From Paraphaeosphaeria minitans (taxonomy: Eukaryota; Ascomycota; Dothideomycetes; Pleosporales; Didymosphaeriaceae): DNA of 64,000 nt. Below, in pieces: positions 44,895 through 55,080 of this stretch. Made by a program: the position numbers and the translations under genes. The first letter of the stretch is position 1. Every line of letters starts with the position of its first letter. Location of the stretch: NCBI GenBank assembly GCA_015832175.1, contig WJXW01000011.1, forward strand, positions 1,364,001 to 1,428,000, read 5' to 3'. The notes beneath the pieces are model-generated. The model was given only the letters and a program-made list of their open reading frames with translations. It had not been told where the DNA came from and made no database searches.

Positions 44895-46045
44895 TTACAC
44901 TTCGGCTTTCCTCTGTTGTGTGGACTAAAAAGGTTTAAAAATCAGCTGATGGGGTGCCTCCTCGGGGGACTAAAACGGGCAGTACGAAAGACCGTTGGAT
45001 GTTTTTTTAGGAACCAAAAGCGAGAACACTTTTGAAATGATAGGGCTTGCTCTAATAGCAACTTGAAAGGGCTCGTGTCAACGCCTATGAGGTGCCATTT
45101 TCTGGCAACCAAGAGAAAGCGAAAAGTTCTGTACTATGGACTGCGTTCTTCCGGAAATCAAAAGCAATGCAGGATCCCTACGTGCGGCTGGTCTTCCTGG
45201 ACACAAGAAATTCTGGGATGTGCAGGACATGGAGTGTCTTCTCCGGCGACTCAACACCATTCAGGGAGTGGATAATGGGGTGCCTCTTGCGGAGACTGGA
45301 AAGCCTCGGCCATCAGTATAATGGAGCGTCTCCGCCTGCCGACTAAAACTTATCGCCAGTGGAGATTATTTTTATTTGGGGTATCTTCTCTGCAACCACA
45401 GATCGTTGACTTCGAATACATGCTGTGCCTTCTCCCGGGAACTGAAATGGATGATCCAACAAAGCATGGGGCAGGTCTTCCTGGACACCAAAGTTAGGAG
45501 ATGTTGACGCGATATATTGCGTTATCTCGGTGACCAAAGTATATTTTCATGAGAAGAGATGGAGTGTTTTTTCATTGCAACGAAGTGACAGGTCGGTGGA
45601 AGTATATGGCGTGCGGTTCTCTCCAGCTGAAGGCGATCGACACCATGGGGTGCGTCTTCTAGACACCAAAACTGAACACTTGTCGCTCCTGGGGCGTCTC
45701 CTCTTGCCTTTGGATCGATATGCTTTTCTCTCTCTTGTTTCTGTGACCATAAATGCGCTGTAGAGGAATGGAAGGTCTTTGTCGTGGTAGACGGAATTCG
45801 AGGAAGTAACTACATGGAGTAGTTTTCTGCGAATACCTAAAATAAATAATCCGCCTGGGAATGAAGTGAATCTTCCGGAACGCACAATCTTCAGCAGCAT
45901 GGAGCGCCTCGCACAGTATTCTAGTCCGATTTTCCCAATGCCTTCTTGCGATTCAAAAAGGGCAGAGGCTGGGCTCATGGGAGATATTTGCCTGGGCACA
46001 AAATTGATGTGATCTCCATAATGAGAAATGGTATTGAAGAAGTAA
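44895..46045. repeat. Degenerate ~45-bp periodic repeat array, about 25 units
   Basis: Aligning the plus strand by eye, a motif close to ATGGGGTGCGTCTTCT followed by a short spacer and GGACACCAAAA recurs every 39-49 bp. Examples start near 44949, 44998, 45038, 45086, 45135, 45179, 45228, 45273, 45317, 45415, 45463, 45512, 45556, 45604, 45645, 45688, 45765, 45810, 45854, 45897, 45936 and 45973. Clear copies include ACATGGAGTGTCTTCTCCGG, ATAATGGGGTGCCTCTTGCG, CATGGGGCAGGTCTTCCTGG and ATGGGGTGCGTCTTCTAGAC. Unit length varies and is not a multiple of three, and stops occur in all frames, so it is not protein-coding. Many units can fold (GGTG...CACC with GTCT...AGAC). I know no named element like this. 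Confidence 0.75.
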
Positions 46046-46194
46046 TTATGGCCGATGCTTCTTTCTATACTATATTCATTATGCTACCTAACCATCAAGC
46101 AAGCTTGTCTCTTCTCATCATGTACTTCATCAAGCCCACCTTTCTCTTCGGGTGGAACATCGTAGTTCTGGTCATCTGCCCCGCTCAACACGAT

Positions 46195-46988
46195 TTATCT
46201 ATCTGCTGCCCAGGACTCCTCCGTTTCGATCCGCAAATCATGTTGTTGGGTCGGGGTCGGCTTTTGGTGATCGCCTTTTGGGAACCGTCGTCGAACCGAG
46301 TCATCTGTCTCCACAACAGCCGCTCGCTCAACCGCACTGCTAAAGGAGGCATCGAATCGGTACGTCCGGTATTCGCAGTTCTTCCAATCAGTCCCTGTAA
46401 TGTATTTTTAGCGAGCACAGGCACAATAGAGAAATCTACCACTTACCCGAGCAACTGCTGCTACCCTCCCAATCTTCCGTGAAATAGTGATTAAAGCCGC
46501 CGTGTGCGACGACAGCAATGATTCCTTCTGATTCATCGCGAATAACTCTCCTTGCCTCGCCAGCGCGTCGCTCAGTGAGGCCGGTCGTCGGTCGGAACCG
46601 TCCGACTTCTTTACCTACCATTCCAGCCCTCGAACAGGTGCGAGAGATCCACTGGTTTGCCTGCAAACTCCCTTTGTAACTGTGCTAGTGAAGATCCCGT
46701 GTCGCATGCGAAGTCCGATGTTTCTTGCAACTCTGGCAGTGCGATGATGCGCAGGTCGGGGTTGAAGTGGAGCATGGTCTGGAATGTGAGGAGGGCGGTA
46801 TAAATTGTGCGACGCATTGGGGACGCGTATATGCGATTGATCGAGAATATATCAGGTATCTCGTGTGAAAGCGCGATACTTTGTCGCTCACCTTCAGGTG
46901 TGAGAAGAGTGTCGGGTAGTGTGTGGTCCTCCATGAGATTGTGGTAACCTTGCGCGTGGCGGATTAGATGAATCTGGGTTGGTGGCAT
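46195..46988 (-). pseudogene. Histidine phosphatase (phosphoglycerate-mutase-like) gene with an apparent 1-nt frameshift
   Basis: The start at 46988 gives MPPTQIHLIRHAQGYHNL with the RHG-type catalytic motif, then LTPEGERQSIALS, YASPMRRTIYTALLTF, LPELQETSDFACDTGSSL and LFEGWNG. There the frame hits a stop (about 46611). The neighbouring frame resumes at once with KEVGRFRP, LTERRAGEARRVIRDESEGI and VVAHGGFNHYFTEDW, carrying the second catalytic His. An intron (46446-46395, GTAAGT donor) then joins exon 2 (46394-46195), which rebuilds SGTDWKNCEYRTYRF, the usual family end. Exon 1 (542 nt) is one base too long for the phase, which fits a single-base insertion near 46615-46622 (AATGGTAGGTAAA). 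No real intron can fit in the gap. A true pseudogene or an assembly error are both possible. The family covers small-molecule phosphatases of fungi. Confidence 0.8.
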
Positions 46989-49326
46989 GCTTAAAATTGT
47001 GTTCCTGGGTCGCTGGAGTTTATCTTATGTTCCAAAGAACTTGTTGTGGAAGAGTGAAGATGATTGTGTACATGGGTGATTGATGGAATATATAGACGTT
47101 CATAGCATCCCCAAGTCGCCAACTATGATGATAATAAATGCTTGTGTAAGGTTGGAGAGGGACGTCAAAGATCAGACTCCCCACAGGAGAAATAATGCGA
47201 AACGCATATGAATATGCATCACATGTATCTGATTCTCCTAAATCGGCTTAGTCTCAGGTTTCTGTGGGTTCTCTTGGAACTTCCATTTCGATTTGTTCCT
47301 CCGAAACTAACCAATGAGAACTGCGCATGTGATCGGCTAGCGCCACAGTTTCTCAGCATCAGTCGGACCGAAGAGATACACAGGTACGTTTGTAACCACG
47401 CCCTGTCTTAACGCGTACTCGAACTAGGACTCGACAAGTTAGACTAAGCACCAGTTTCCTCCAAGAGCTTATACACATGTGTGGAGGGGAGCTGGAAGAT
47501 ACTGTTTAGGGTGATCAACTGTATTGTCACTGAACTGGAGAAGCCTGTTCAGAAGTGCGTCTATATAGTGCTGTGTTACATAAGAAAGTAGTAAGCTCGT
47601 CTCAGTCATCTGATCACCTCTCGGGTGATCGTCCTGTAGGTCCCACAGGCCCTACCTGCATATCTCATACGTCACAACATGGCATGCCACTAGTATTTCG
47701 TCTAACTGCTTAGGCTTCAACTTCTTTGGATTTATAGGGTTGGTACTGAAATCTCCTCAACTTGGAAAGGTAGGTACCCTCACTTCTTTACTTTCGCTTT
47801 CCTTGCCCTCCTAAACATCACTGTTCCCGCGCCACTCGCTACGTCTGACGCCCGCTCTTCGCTCGCGCGCCACAAGCATGGTGAAGGCTTTTGACCGCGA
47901 GCTTTACAGTAACAACATCCAGGTCAAAAGTGACTTATGCATATCGTTTAACGACCAGCAAGTGTTGTACTTGCCTCCATCTCTCAGGCGATTCCCGTTG
48001 ACAAAGGCGTTCCAATATGTCTCTAATTTCACAAGATATAGTGGCCAAGGGTGGTCTCTTCTTCCTGATAAATCGTAGGTCTTTATAGTGGGCATTCGAG
48101 CTGGAATGTAGGCTAACAGCGAGTAGAATCAGAAGTCATGTGAATGAAGTTCTCTTTCTTAAAGCAGCTGTCATACCATATTAAGGTAAATGTAGGGTAA
48201 GACTTCGCCGCAACAAGGCGTCTTTGCAAGCCTAGATTGTTGTCCCTGAGCAAGTGTGGCTTGACGGAACTGGCGAATCTAAAGGGACTGTGCGGCAATT
48301 TGTCTCCATGCCGTTCGGCAGTGGTCATTCGGTAGAGATGCAGTTGACTGACCAAGAGAGAACAGGTGGAATCCAGATTGAGGTGACACCTCACAAACGT
48401 CATCTTCCACCACAGTCTCTGTGAATCAAGACCCTTTGCACCAAGCTTATGAAAACCGAGCTTCTCCTACCTAGCGCTATCTGGATTATTATCGCGACAC
48501 TTGCTGGAGCAGCAATCTAAGTTTCGATCATTCGAACTCCGACCCTTAACAACTTGAAGACGCAAATTAAGGAGAAGGGAAGGCATAGCTCCCAATCAAT
48601 AGCGGCTCATGTTTTCTGGAAAACAACTTGAAGGTCTATATTAAGTTAATATCAGGAGCTAATATGTCTGAAAAATGGTCTTACATTGAATGACGATAAT
48701 GTGAAGCACGCAATTCCAACGGTCGCTATCGTCAACCTAAAAGGTCCTATGCGAGCTTTTCGAACCAAAAAAAGATCTAGAGAAGGAGCACAGTAGTTAT
48801 CATGTGGCCAAATTCTGCGGACTCTTTTCGCGCGCTCCAAGAAATCCTAATAGAGATAACATGGTAGCCTAGTGACGAAGAATAATGCAGGATTTAGGAT
48901 AGCAAGCATGTAGACACTATGGAAATTATACCATGCACTAAAAGCTGAGGGGAACGGCTGACCAAGCTATGTTTCACTCTCTTCAATAATATAAAGATGT
49001 CTTCATAGTTATATATGTATAAATATCAAGCATGAAATTCACAACTATAGCGCTTTGTTCGACTCCATCCACGTGAATCTAACTTCCACACAACACTTAA
49101 GCCAAGATTTTGAATCATGTGAAGACTTCAAAACGAACGATTCAGCCTAACAACGCTGGAGGAGTATGGTAGCCGCTGCCATACGCTGCTCTGCCAGTCC
49201 AGAGTTGCGCGGTCTCGTTCGTCGATCGCGTGGCATTCACAGCACAGCGCATCATGACATGTGGTATAAAACTCAGCAGCATATCCCGCATCTATTTGAC
49301 AAGCCAAGATTCGCATCGCGTCCATC
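46989..49326. other. AT-rich gene-poor stretch
   Basis: About 2.3 kb with many stops in all frames. A 66-codon frame at 47878-48078 (MVKAFDRELYSN) is the only one worth noting, and it shows no domain. I see no gene, RNA gene or repeat array. Confidence 0.5.
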
Positions 49327-52158
49327 ATGGATGCCTCACGCCAGTTTCGTAAGCGTCCGCAGTCTGTCATCAACCCTACCTCGCGCCGCGCGCCAATGTA
49401 CGAACACCGTCGCATATATAGCACTGGCGACACAGAAGAGGCCGGCACTTCAAATAAATCTCATCGCAAAGCGTCCACGCAGGGTTCAACCGCGTTCGCT
49501 GATTTCGATTTTTTTGACGACGAACCCAGACCCAGCATCACTGGAGTATCTCACAGCGATGCTCCTCTTCTCGGCCTCCCCTGGGAAGAAACTTCTGTAA
49601 ATTCCCAGCGGGCTGATGAGAGAGGATATGGCTCTTTGAACGGGAATAAACCACCTATCTTGAGAAAAGCGACCACGCTAGATACGCCGCCTCGGCCTTC
49701 GTTTCCGGCGTACATTGACACAAGCAAGTTGATATGGGAAAAGCTCACGCATCCGAGCGGCAGCCCAGTGCTCAAACGAGAATTTATGCTGAAAGATCAG
49801 GAGCCTACGTCATTGGCACTTAGCAACAAGCTGGAAGTTGAAAACGCAATAACAGCGAAAGAAACCGATACGGCCAGGAGATCTGCAGAGACCAGGGCGA
49901 GAGATCAATTTAAGGCTAGCAAGGACATATTGCCTGGTATCCGAGACCACAATCTTGTCGTCCTAGAGGAGCCGACTGTATCTGTCGCAAAGCATGTTGC
50001 CGGACCTGGTCATATCGAGGAATATCACCCGAAACCAAAAGTCGTCGCCATAGGCAAGGACAAAGATGTTCAAGATGCGCAGTCACGGAGGCATTCCGCT
50101 AATGACCACTCTGACCGGCGACAAGAAGCGCACAATGCTGCCCAGAATTTTCAGATCCGGAGGAAGTCTCTCCCTGCTAACACCAAACCACCAGTTTCGC
50201 CTGCGACGACACTGGAAGCGACGCGAGAATGGCTGAAAAGTCTTGCAGACGAAGAGTCTGAAAAGTGGAGCAAAGATTCGGTTGTCCACACTAGCGAAGG
50301 ATCGGAAGACATACCGTCAGCTACAGAAGATTCCGTGTCCTATCCCCAGTCCGGGTCAACGAGACTAGAAGTCTCCTCACGTGAAAGGCCACAGTCTAAG
50401 GCCCCACAAAGCGACAAGACAATAGCAAAGAAAACTGCCACCACCACGCAATCTCGGAATGTACGACCAGGAACTCCAGGCCCGACTTCACGACCCGCAT
50501 CTCCGCCTCTGCATCGCAACGTGGCAGAAAATCGCAAGCCCCTAGAGAGGCAAGACCGGGACTCCTCGACGCTCTACGAGACTTCGTGCTGGACCGAGAA
50601 ATCATACCTCAAGACTCTGCTCAAAGGCCCTGTGCTTCAATTTCGAGTCGAACCACATGGCGAGCCGTTTTTAAACAATGTGTCCAAGGAAATGCTGGAG
50701 CACTTCTGCGGAGAAAAGCATGTAGATCGCCTCATCCGCGATTATAGTCTTCGGCCTGAGCAGAGAAGAGATACGGACGGGGAAGAGACAGTCCTGGTAT
50801 TCCCGGAGGGATTAGTCGATGCTACCGCAATAATGCGCGTCGCCCGCTATATGCGCCGGTGTTGCATGCGCACTACAACACTTACCAAGCCCTACTTTCA
50901 GCTCCATGCTCCGCCATCTCTGGAAGCAAACATTGAAACTATTCGCGCTTGCAACATGTTCGGGCTGTATGCCGACGCGCGGCGTCTCCAGTACTTTCTC
51001 ACCGTCAAGAAGATTCCGGGCGGGAAATTGACGATGGAGGATGTGGAGACGATTTGGGAGGGATATAACGGTGGGCTGAGAGATAGCGCATATACTGATG
51101 CCTTACTGACGCACCTTGTGTACAACGTTCTAGGCTCCGATAGTATTGACCGTGAGGAAATCATGATCTTGCTCGGGCAGGAAGAGTTTGCAGAGTTGAG
51201 AGAATTGATCAGCATGGAGTTGGGCATCAAGAAGAGGGCAGCCGAATCGAGGGACATGTTTCAGATGCGGAAGGAGTCAGAACGCCAGGATAAGGCGAAT
51301 CAGAAGAATGGAAAAGGCAAGCAGCTGAGCAAGCTAGAAAAGATTCGGAAAAGCAGGGGACCGATGGTACAAGGGCGTTTGCTGCGGGTGTTGAGTTATG
51401 ATGCGCTTCTGGAACCGGACTTGACGGCTGGAATAAGGTACAAGACAAGGCCAGGACTGGGCAGAAGATCAACATTGACTCCAGATCTCACCGACAGGAG
51501 TGTTGAGAAAGAGCTCGACTCTGCCGGGACTTTGTATCAAAAGGCTTTAAAAGAGATCAAGGAATCTGGCACGGCGGCTGAAAGACTCGAAACGATGCTG
51601 GAGGGCCTTTCTGACGTGGAGGAGGAAACCGCGGTTGCATTGAGATTTGCGCCTGGCAGGCCAACAGCACCAACTGTTAGTCCAGAAGAAAGGCGAGTTC
51701 AGGATCTCGAAGACATGCACGGAATGATACCCCGAAAGATCCATGAACCCAGTAGAACAGCAATGGGAGGGACCAGATCTTCCGGGGATGACAACAGCTC
51801 TGATATAAACCCTTTCGGAAACCAGGGAAAAGTCATGAGCCCCCGAATCGCAGCATCCGCTATCCTAGATACTCAACCGAAGGCCAATATACGACCCGTA
51901 GATACACAGCGAACCTATGTGTATGCTACTTCGAGGGCGTCAACTGGCCTTGGCATCAACGTTGGAAGAATACAGCCAGGGTCATCTATTGCAAACGTGA
52001 ATCACGCTCGCTCAATAACAACAACTGTGGACCCGTACGCCTTGAGATCTCGGACAGATCCATGGTGGGGGACTTTGGGACATTCTCCTCCGTTAGCGGA
52101 AAAGAAGAGTAGGAGCAAATTGAAGCAGATGTGGGACGAGGTGAGAAATTTCTTGTGA
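49327..52158 (+). CDS. Large orphan protein, mostly disordered, with a folded middle
   Basis: A single uninterrupted frame of 943 codons from an ATG at 49327. Residues 1-410 are polar and low in complexity (Ser, Arg, Pro, Lys; RPASPPLHRN). Residues about 415-640 look folded: LYETSCWTEKSYLKTLLKGP, FLNNVSKEMLEHFCGEKHVD, VLVFPEGLVDATAIMRVARY, MRRCCMRTTTLTKPYFQLHA, NMFGLYADARRLQYFLTVKK and VETIWEGYNGGLRDSAYTDA. The order of a beta-strand-rich start and helical end weakly recalls fungal BTB-like modules, but no signature is clear enough to claim. A Lys/Glu-rich helix follows (IKKRAAESRDMFQMRKESER), then another disordered tail ending LKQMWDEVRNFL. No signal peptide or membrane segment. The length of the open frame alone makes it a real gene. 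Confidence 0.85.
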   Translation: MDASRQFRKRPQSVINPTSRRAPMYEHRRIYSTGDTEEAGTSNKSHRKASTQGSTAFADFDFFDDEPRPSITGVSHSDAPLLGLPWEETSVNSQRADERGYGSLNGNKPPILRKATTLDTPPRPSFPAYIDTSKLIWEKLTHPSGSPVLKREFMLKDQEPTSLALSNKLEVENAITAKETDTARRSAETRARDQFKASKDILPGIRDHNLVVLEEPTVSVAKHVAGPGHIEEYHPKPKVVAIGKDKDVQDAQSRRHSANDHSDRRQEAHNAAQNFQIRRKSLPANTKPPVSPATTLEATREWLKSLADEESEKWSKDSVVHTSEGSEDIPSATEDSVSYPQSGSTRLEVSSRERPQSKAPQSDKTIAKKTATTTQSRNVRPGTPGPTSRPASPPLHRNVAENRKPLERQDRDSSTLYETSCWTEKSYLKTLLKGPVLQFRVEPHGEPFLNNVSKEMLEHFCGEKHVDRLIRDYSLRPEQRRDTDGEETVLVFPEGLVDATAIMRVARYMRRCCMRTTTLTKPYFQLHAPPSLEANIETIRACNMFGLYADARRLQYFLTVKKIPGGKLTMEDVETIWEGYNGGLRDSAYTDALLTHLVYNVLGSDSIDREEIMILLGQEEFAELRELISMELGIKKRAAESRDMFQMRKESERQDKANQKNGKGKQLSKLEKIRKSRGPMVQGRLLRVLSYDALLEPDLTAGIRYKTRPGLGRRSTLTPDLTDRSVEKELDSAGTLYQKALKEIKESGTAAERLETMLEGLSDVEEETAVALRFAPGRPTAPTVSPEERRVQDLEDMHGMIPRKIHEPSRTAMGGTRSSGDDNSSDINPFGNQGKVMSPRIAASAILDTQPKANIRPVDTQRTYVYATSRASTGLGINVGRIQPGSSIANVNHARSITTTVDPYALRSRTDPWWGTLGHSPPLAEKKSRSKLKQMWDEVRNFL

Positions 52159-52628
52159 GCGGTCAAGTTGAAGGGCGTTTCGAACTTGACATCAAATGGC
52201 ATCGATGACAAATGGGCACTACTGGTGTGTTGCGTGAGGGAGGTTTTTTGTCCGCTCGGAATCTGTGAGGCTCTGTGAAGATTTTGAGCTGTATCAGCAA
52301 CTGACCTGGAATTTCATAAAATCATTTAACATTTTGTATCGCATGTACGATTCGCACGACCCCTTCAATCGCCTGGACTTGCCACAGTTGGTAGAACATC
52401 GAGAACCAAGGCGGGTGCAGCACGTGGATCAAAAGTCGGAACAGAGGAAGACCGATCGCCGATTGGCCGGGTTCCGCGTGGTTCCGCTCCTACACTCAAC
52501 CAACAGATGCTCTCATCTACGCCCAAGACACAGGTGAATCGCAAACATCATTTGTCATTCATCGAGCGTACGTACACTTGAAAAATCATGCTAATCAAAC
52601 ATAGGCAATGCAGCGATAGATCAACGTC
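52159..52628. other. Intergenic between convergent genes
   Basis: 470 bp. The end of the orphan gene and the 3' flank of the LPMO gene. No gene seen. Confidence 0.5.
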
Positions 52629-53945
52629 TCATTTCCATGTTGTCTCGACAGTTGCTGTCGAGCTTGTCGTTGGGACAGTGTACTTTCTGTTATCGCCCGA
52701 CTCATACGTCACCGACCCGCTCGACTCCACCTTGATGAACTTGTACTCGAAGCTTGTACCTGCCGGGAGGTTGATGGTTGCCGACCAAAGTGGGTTGGAT
52801 GAGGTGTACTGAGATGCCGAGAGTGCTACAGCCTTCGACGTGTCCCAGCTGCCGAGCTGGGAGATTGAGCCGGCGATTTTGATAGTCTGACCAACGACGG
52901 TTGTGACCTTCTCGTTGAACTTCACAGCTACCGTACCACTCGTCGGCGTTGAAACTGCCGTCGAGGACGTCTTGCTTGCTGTTGCCGTTGCAGTGGCTGT
53001 TCTGGTTGAGCTTGGTTTCGAGCTTCCCGACCCAACAATGGCGATATCGGCACACGTCAAGTACACCTGCGGCGTCTGGAACGAATTCCACTTGAAAGAA
53101 AGCAGCGTGTGGTTAGATCTGTAGTTCGGGATCTTGATCTTCGAGCTAACTGTGTAACCTCCGGCAATGCTTGTGTAGCATGAGTTGAGTGGCGCGTTGT
53201 CCACACCCCGGCATTTGGTGTCCTGGAATCCTTTGCAGGTGAACCAGTCGTTCCGCCAGCATGCTTGACCGGACGTGCAATCGGCATTGTAATTGCAGGT
53301 TTGGCCAGGTACGTCGGTACACTTGAGCTCTCCGGCCCTAAAGCAGTCCTCGGCGGCCTGCTTCTCTGCATTCGTAGGCAGGTATGATGGATCGAGGAAC
53401 TTATCCACCAGAGCTTGGTCCTGGCAAATTCGGTACGTGAACATGCCTGCTCGGCTGTCAGTCATTGTTCACGACCAATCAAGTTCCTCGTTCCATCTGA
53501 GACTGCGGACTGATGCCAGCTACAAGATGGCATCCGCGCTTGGGCATAAGAAGAGGAGCTCTTACCTCCATGGTCACCGTTGTTGTCGAGACACCATTGT
53601 ACATCTACAACATCTCCGGAATTGTATGTGATTACAGGCTGCGATCCCCAGCGTGGGCCGGGCTGGTTGTAGTCTACGCTAACTCGTGCGTTATATCCGC
53701 AAGGTCCACTGCGACCTACTTGAGCAGCATCAAGATCAGGCCAGGCAGTGACCGGTTCCAGGATTGTGCACTCAGGGCAAGTGTCTACTCCAGCCTGTCT
53801 AACGATTAGTATGGTTTGATCTTCTCTGCCATGACACAATACGTACCTGGGCATTGAGTCCCGTCCGGCTCATCGGAGAGCTAAGATATCCATGAGCGTT
53901 CACCGAGGTGGCGAAAGCCAAGAGCTTAACGAGCGAAGAAACCAT
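52629..53945 (-). CDS. Starch-active lytic polysaccharide monooxygenase AA13 with CBM20
   Basis: Three exons (53945-53847, 53794-53566, 53446-52629; introns 52 and 119 nt) encode 381 residues. The signal peptide [17 protein letters not shown] is cleaved before [12 protein letters not shown], so the mature N-terminus is the His of the copper histidine brace. Further AA13 features are [111 protein letters not shown] and [21 protein letters not shown] Ser/Thr-rich linker leads to a C-terminal CBM20 ([40 protein letters not shown]). AA13 enzymes oxidatively cleave resistant starch and boost amylases. It is transcribed away from the alpha-amylase gene. Confidence 0.95.
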
Positions 53946-54313
53946 GTTGTCGAGACTGGCGAGATTGTCGAGACGATCACTTCGAAACTCTGTGATGCGG
54001 AAGGCCTGAAGTTTGAGCTCTTGCCATACTGACTGTGAACACACAGGACTTATAGAGACTTTTTCTCGGTCGTCTTTCCTGTTCAGATACTCAAGGCATG
54101 TGGATGCAAGTTCTCCGGATGCCTGTAGTATTCAACCCCTGAAATGTTATGTTGTTCTATCGAATTCGATGACCATTGGCCGAATGTCGGCATTCTCGTT
54201 CTTTGCGGGGAAAGGTCCAGTTTAGCAGGTGAACAGCACGCCGGAGGATGATGACCTCAAACATTCGCTGTCATGATCACGAACTCGAACAAAACGACCT
54301 AGGGACCAGGTTT

Positions 54314-54382
54314 ATTGGATAAGAGTCGGATTTGCTTCGAAAAGATGTGCTGCAAGCATTTTCCCATTGGACAAGAGTCGGA
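54314..54382 (+). promoter_or_regulatory. Direct repeat ATTGG(A)YAAGAGTCGGA, two copies
   Basis: Two 17-bp copies 52 bp apart differing at one base (T or C). Each holds ATTGG, the reverse of CCAAT bound by the Hap/CBF complex, 7 bp from CGGA, the half-site type used by Zn2Cys6 regulators such as AmyR. Position between two starch genes makes a regulatory role plausible; binding itself is inferred. Confidence 0.5.
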
Positions 54383-54650
54383 ACGGAATGGTTTTTACAG
54401 CGCAAAGATCGCATCACGAGGATCGCATTGGATTTCCGAGCGGGCCGCTCCTTAATTAATTTGGGCTATACCTATACGAGTACTGTGCTTGAGGTCCGCG
54501 GCCAAGACTTGGAGGGGTCCAAAACCGGGATTTTGCTGTCACTAGATCACCTTCTTCGAATTTTACAGCCTTCTAGAGGTGAAGAGGATGCAGCGCCTGC
54601 AGTTGCCTGCTTCATCATGCAAGGGGAACTCCATCTGTGCAGATCTCAGG

Positions 54651-54669
54651 GTGGGGAGAGTGTCTGGGG
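54651..54669 (+). promoter_or_regulatory. Paired CreA-like sites
   Basis: GTGGGG and CTGGGG, both fitting SYGGRG, 7 bp apart. Closely spaced pairs are the form that works in carbon repression in Aspergillus. The motif is short, so chance is possible. Confidence 0.35.
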
Positions 54670-54994
54670 TCTCCATACCTACCTCGGGTGTTAGCTTTGC
54701 CGATCGCGGCATTTGGATCAAATCCGGGGAAGCGCCTCATACATCGTGAAGCTGAAATTTTCTACCAAGCATTCGCAGTTGCCTATCTTGGCTACTGGAC
54801 CGCCCAAGGTACGTGTTCTTCTGGTCAGAAGACAAGTACCGCGATGGACTGTCATTGGTGTCCACATGTTTAATGCACCTTACCCAAAACGGGGCACCGC
54901 GCCAAGGATCACAATCATACCATGGACCCAGTGGTGGTAGTGAAACCAAGCCTCACCCGTGGTAATCGATGATCCCGTGGCCGTTAACTATTTC

Positions 54995-55000
54995 TATAAA
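54995..55000 (+). promoter_or_regulatory. TATA box of the alpha-amylase gene
   Basis: TATAAA 81 bp before the ATG, in the context TTTCTATAAAGATG. Confidence 0.55.
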
Positions 55001-55080
55001 GATGACGAAGAACCTTCGGCAAACAAATATCAACCCCAGGTCTCTAGCAGGCCCTATCGTTCTTTTCATGTTCAACGAAG

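Larger units (their letters stand above)
53946..55080. promoter_or_regulatory. Shared divergent promoter region of the AA13 and alpha-amylase genes
   Basis: 1,135 bp between two divergent starts. Each side has a TATA-like word at about 85-105 bp (minus strand 54054-54049, plus strand TATAAA 54995-55000). Inside lie two copies of ATTGGAYAAGAGTCGGA (54314-54330 and 54366-54382), combining an inverted CCAAT box with a CGGA half-site, and two GTGGGG/CTGGGG words resembling CreA sites (54651-54656, 54664-54669). No full AmyR CGGN8(C/A)GG site was found by eye. Confidence 0.6.

Noticed and set aside
44895..46045. Reading the 45-bp array as a CRISPR or as a coding repeat protein
   Set aside because: Repeats are diverged and not separated by unique spacers of fixed length, the genome is eukaryotic, and unit lengths break the reading frame.
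48510..48545. A tRNA T-arm-like TTCGAACTCC word
   Set aside because: The flanking bases do not form a T stem, and no acceptor stem, D arm or promoter box is present at the right distance.
53946..55080. A canonical AmyR site (CGGN8 then CGG or AGG) between the starch genes
   Set aside because: Checked by eye on both strands; candidates fail at the second triplet. Only half-sites remain.
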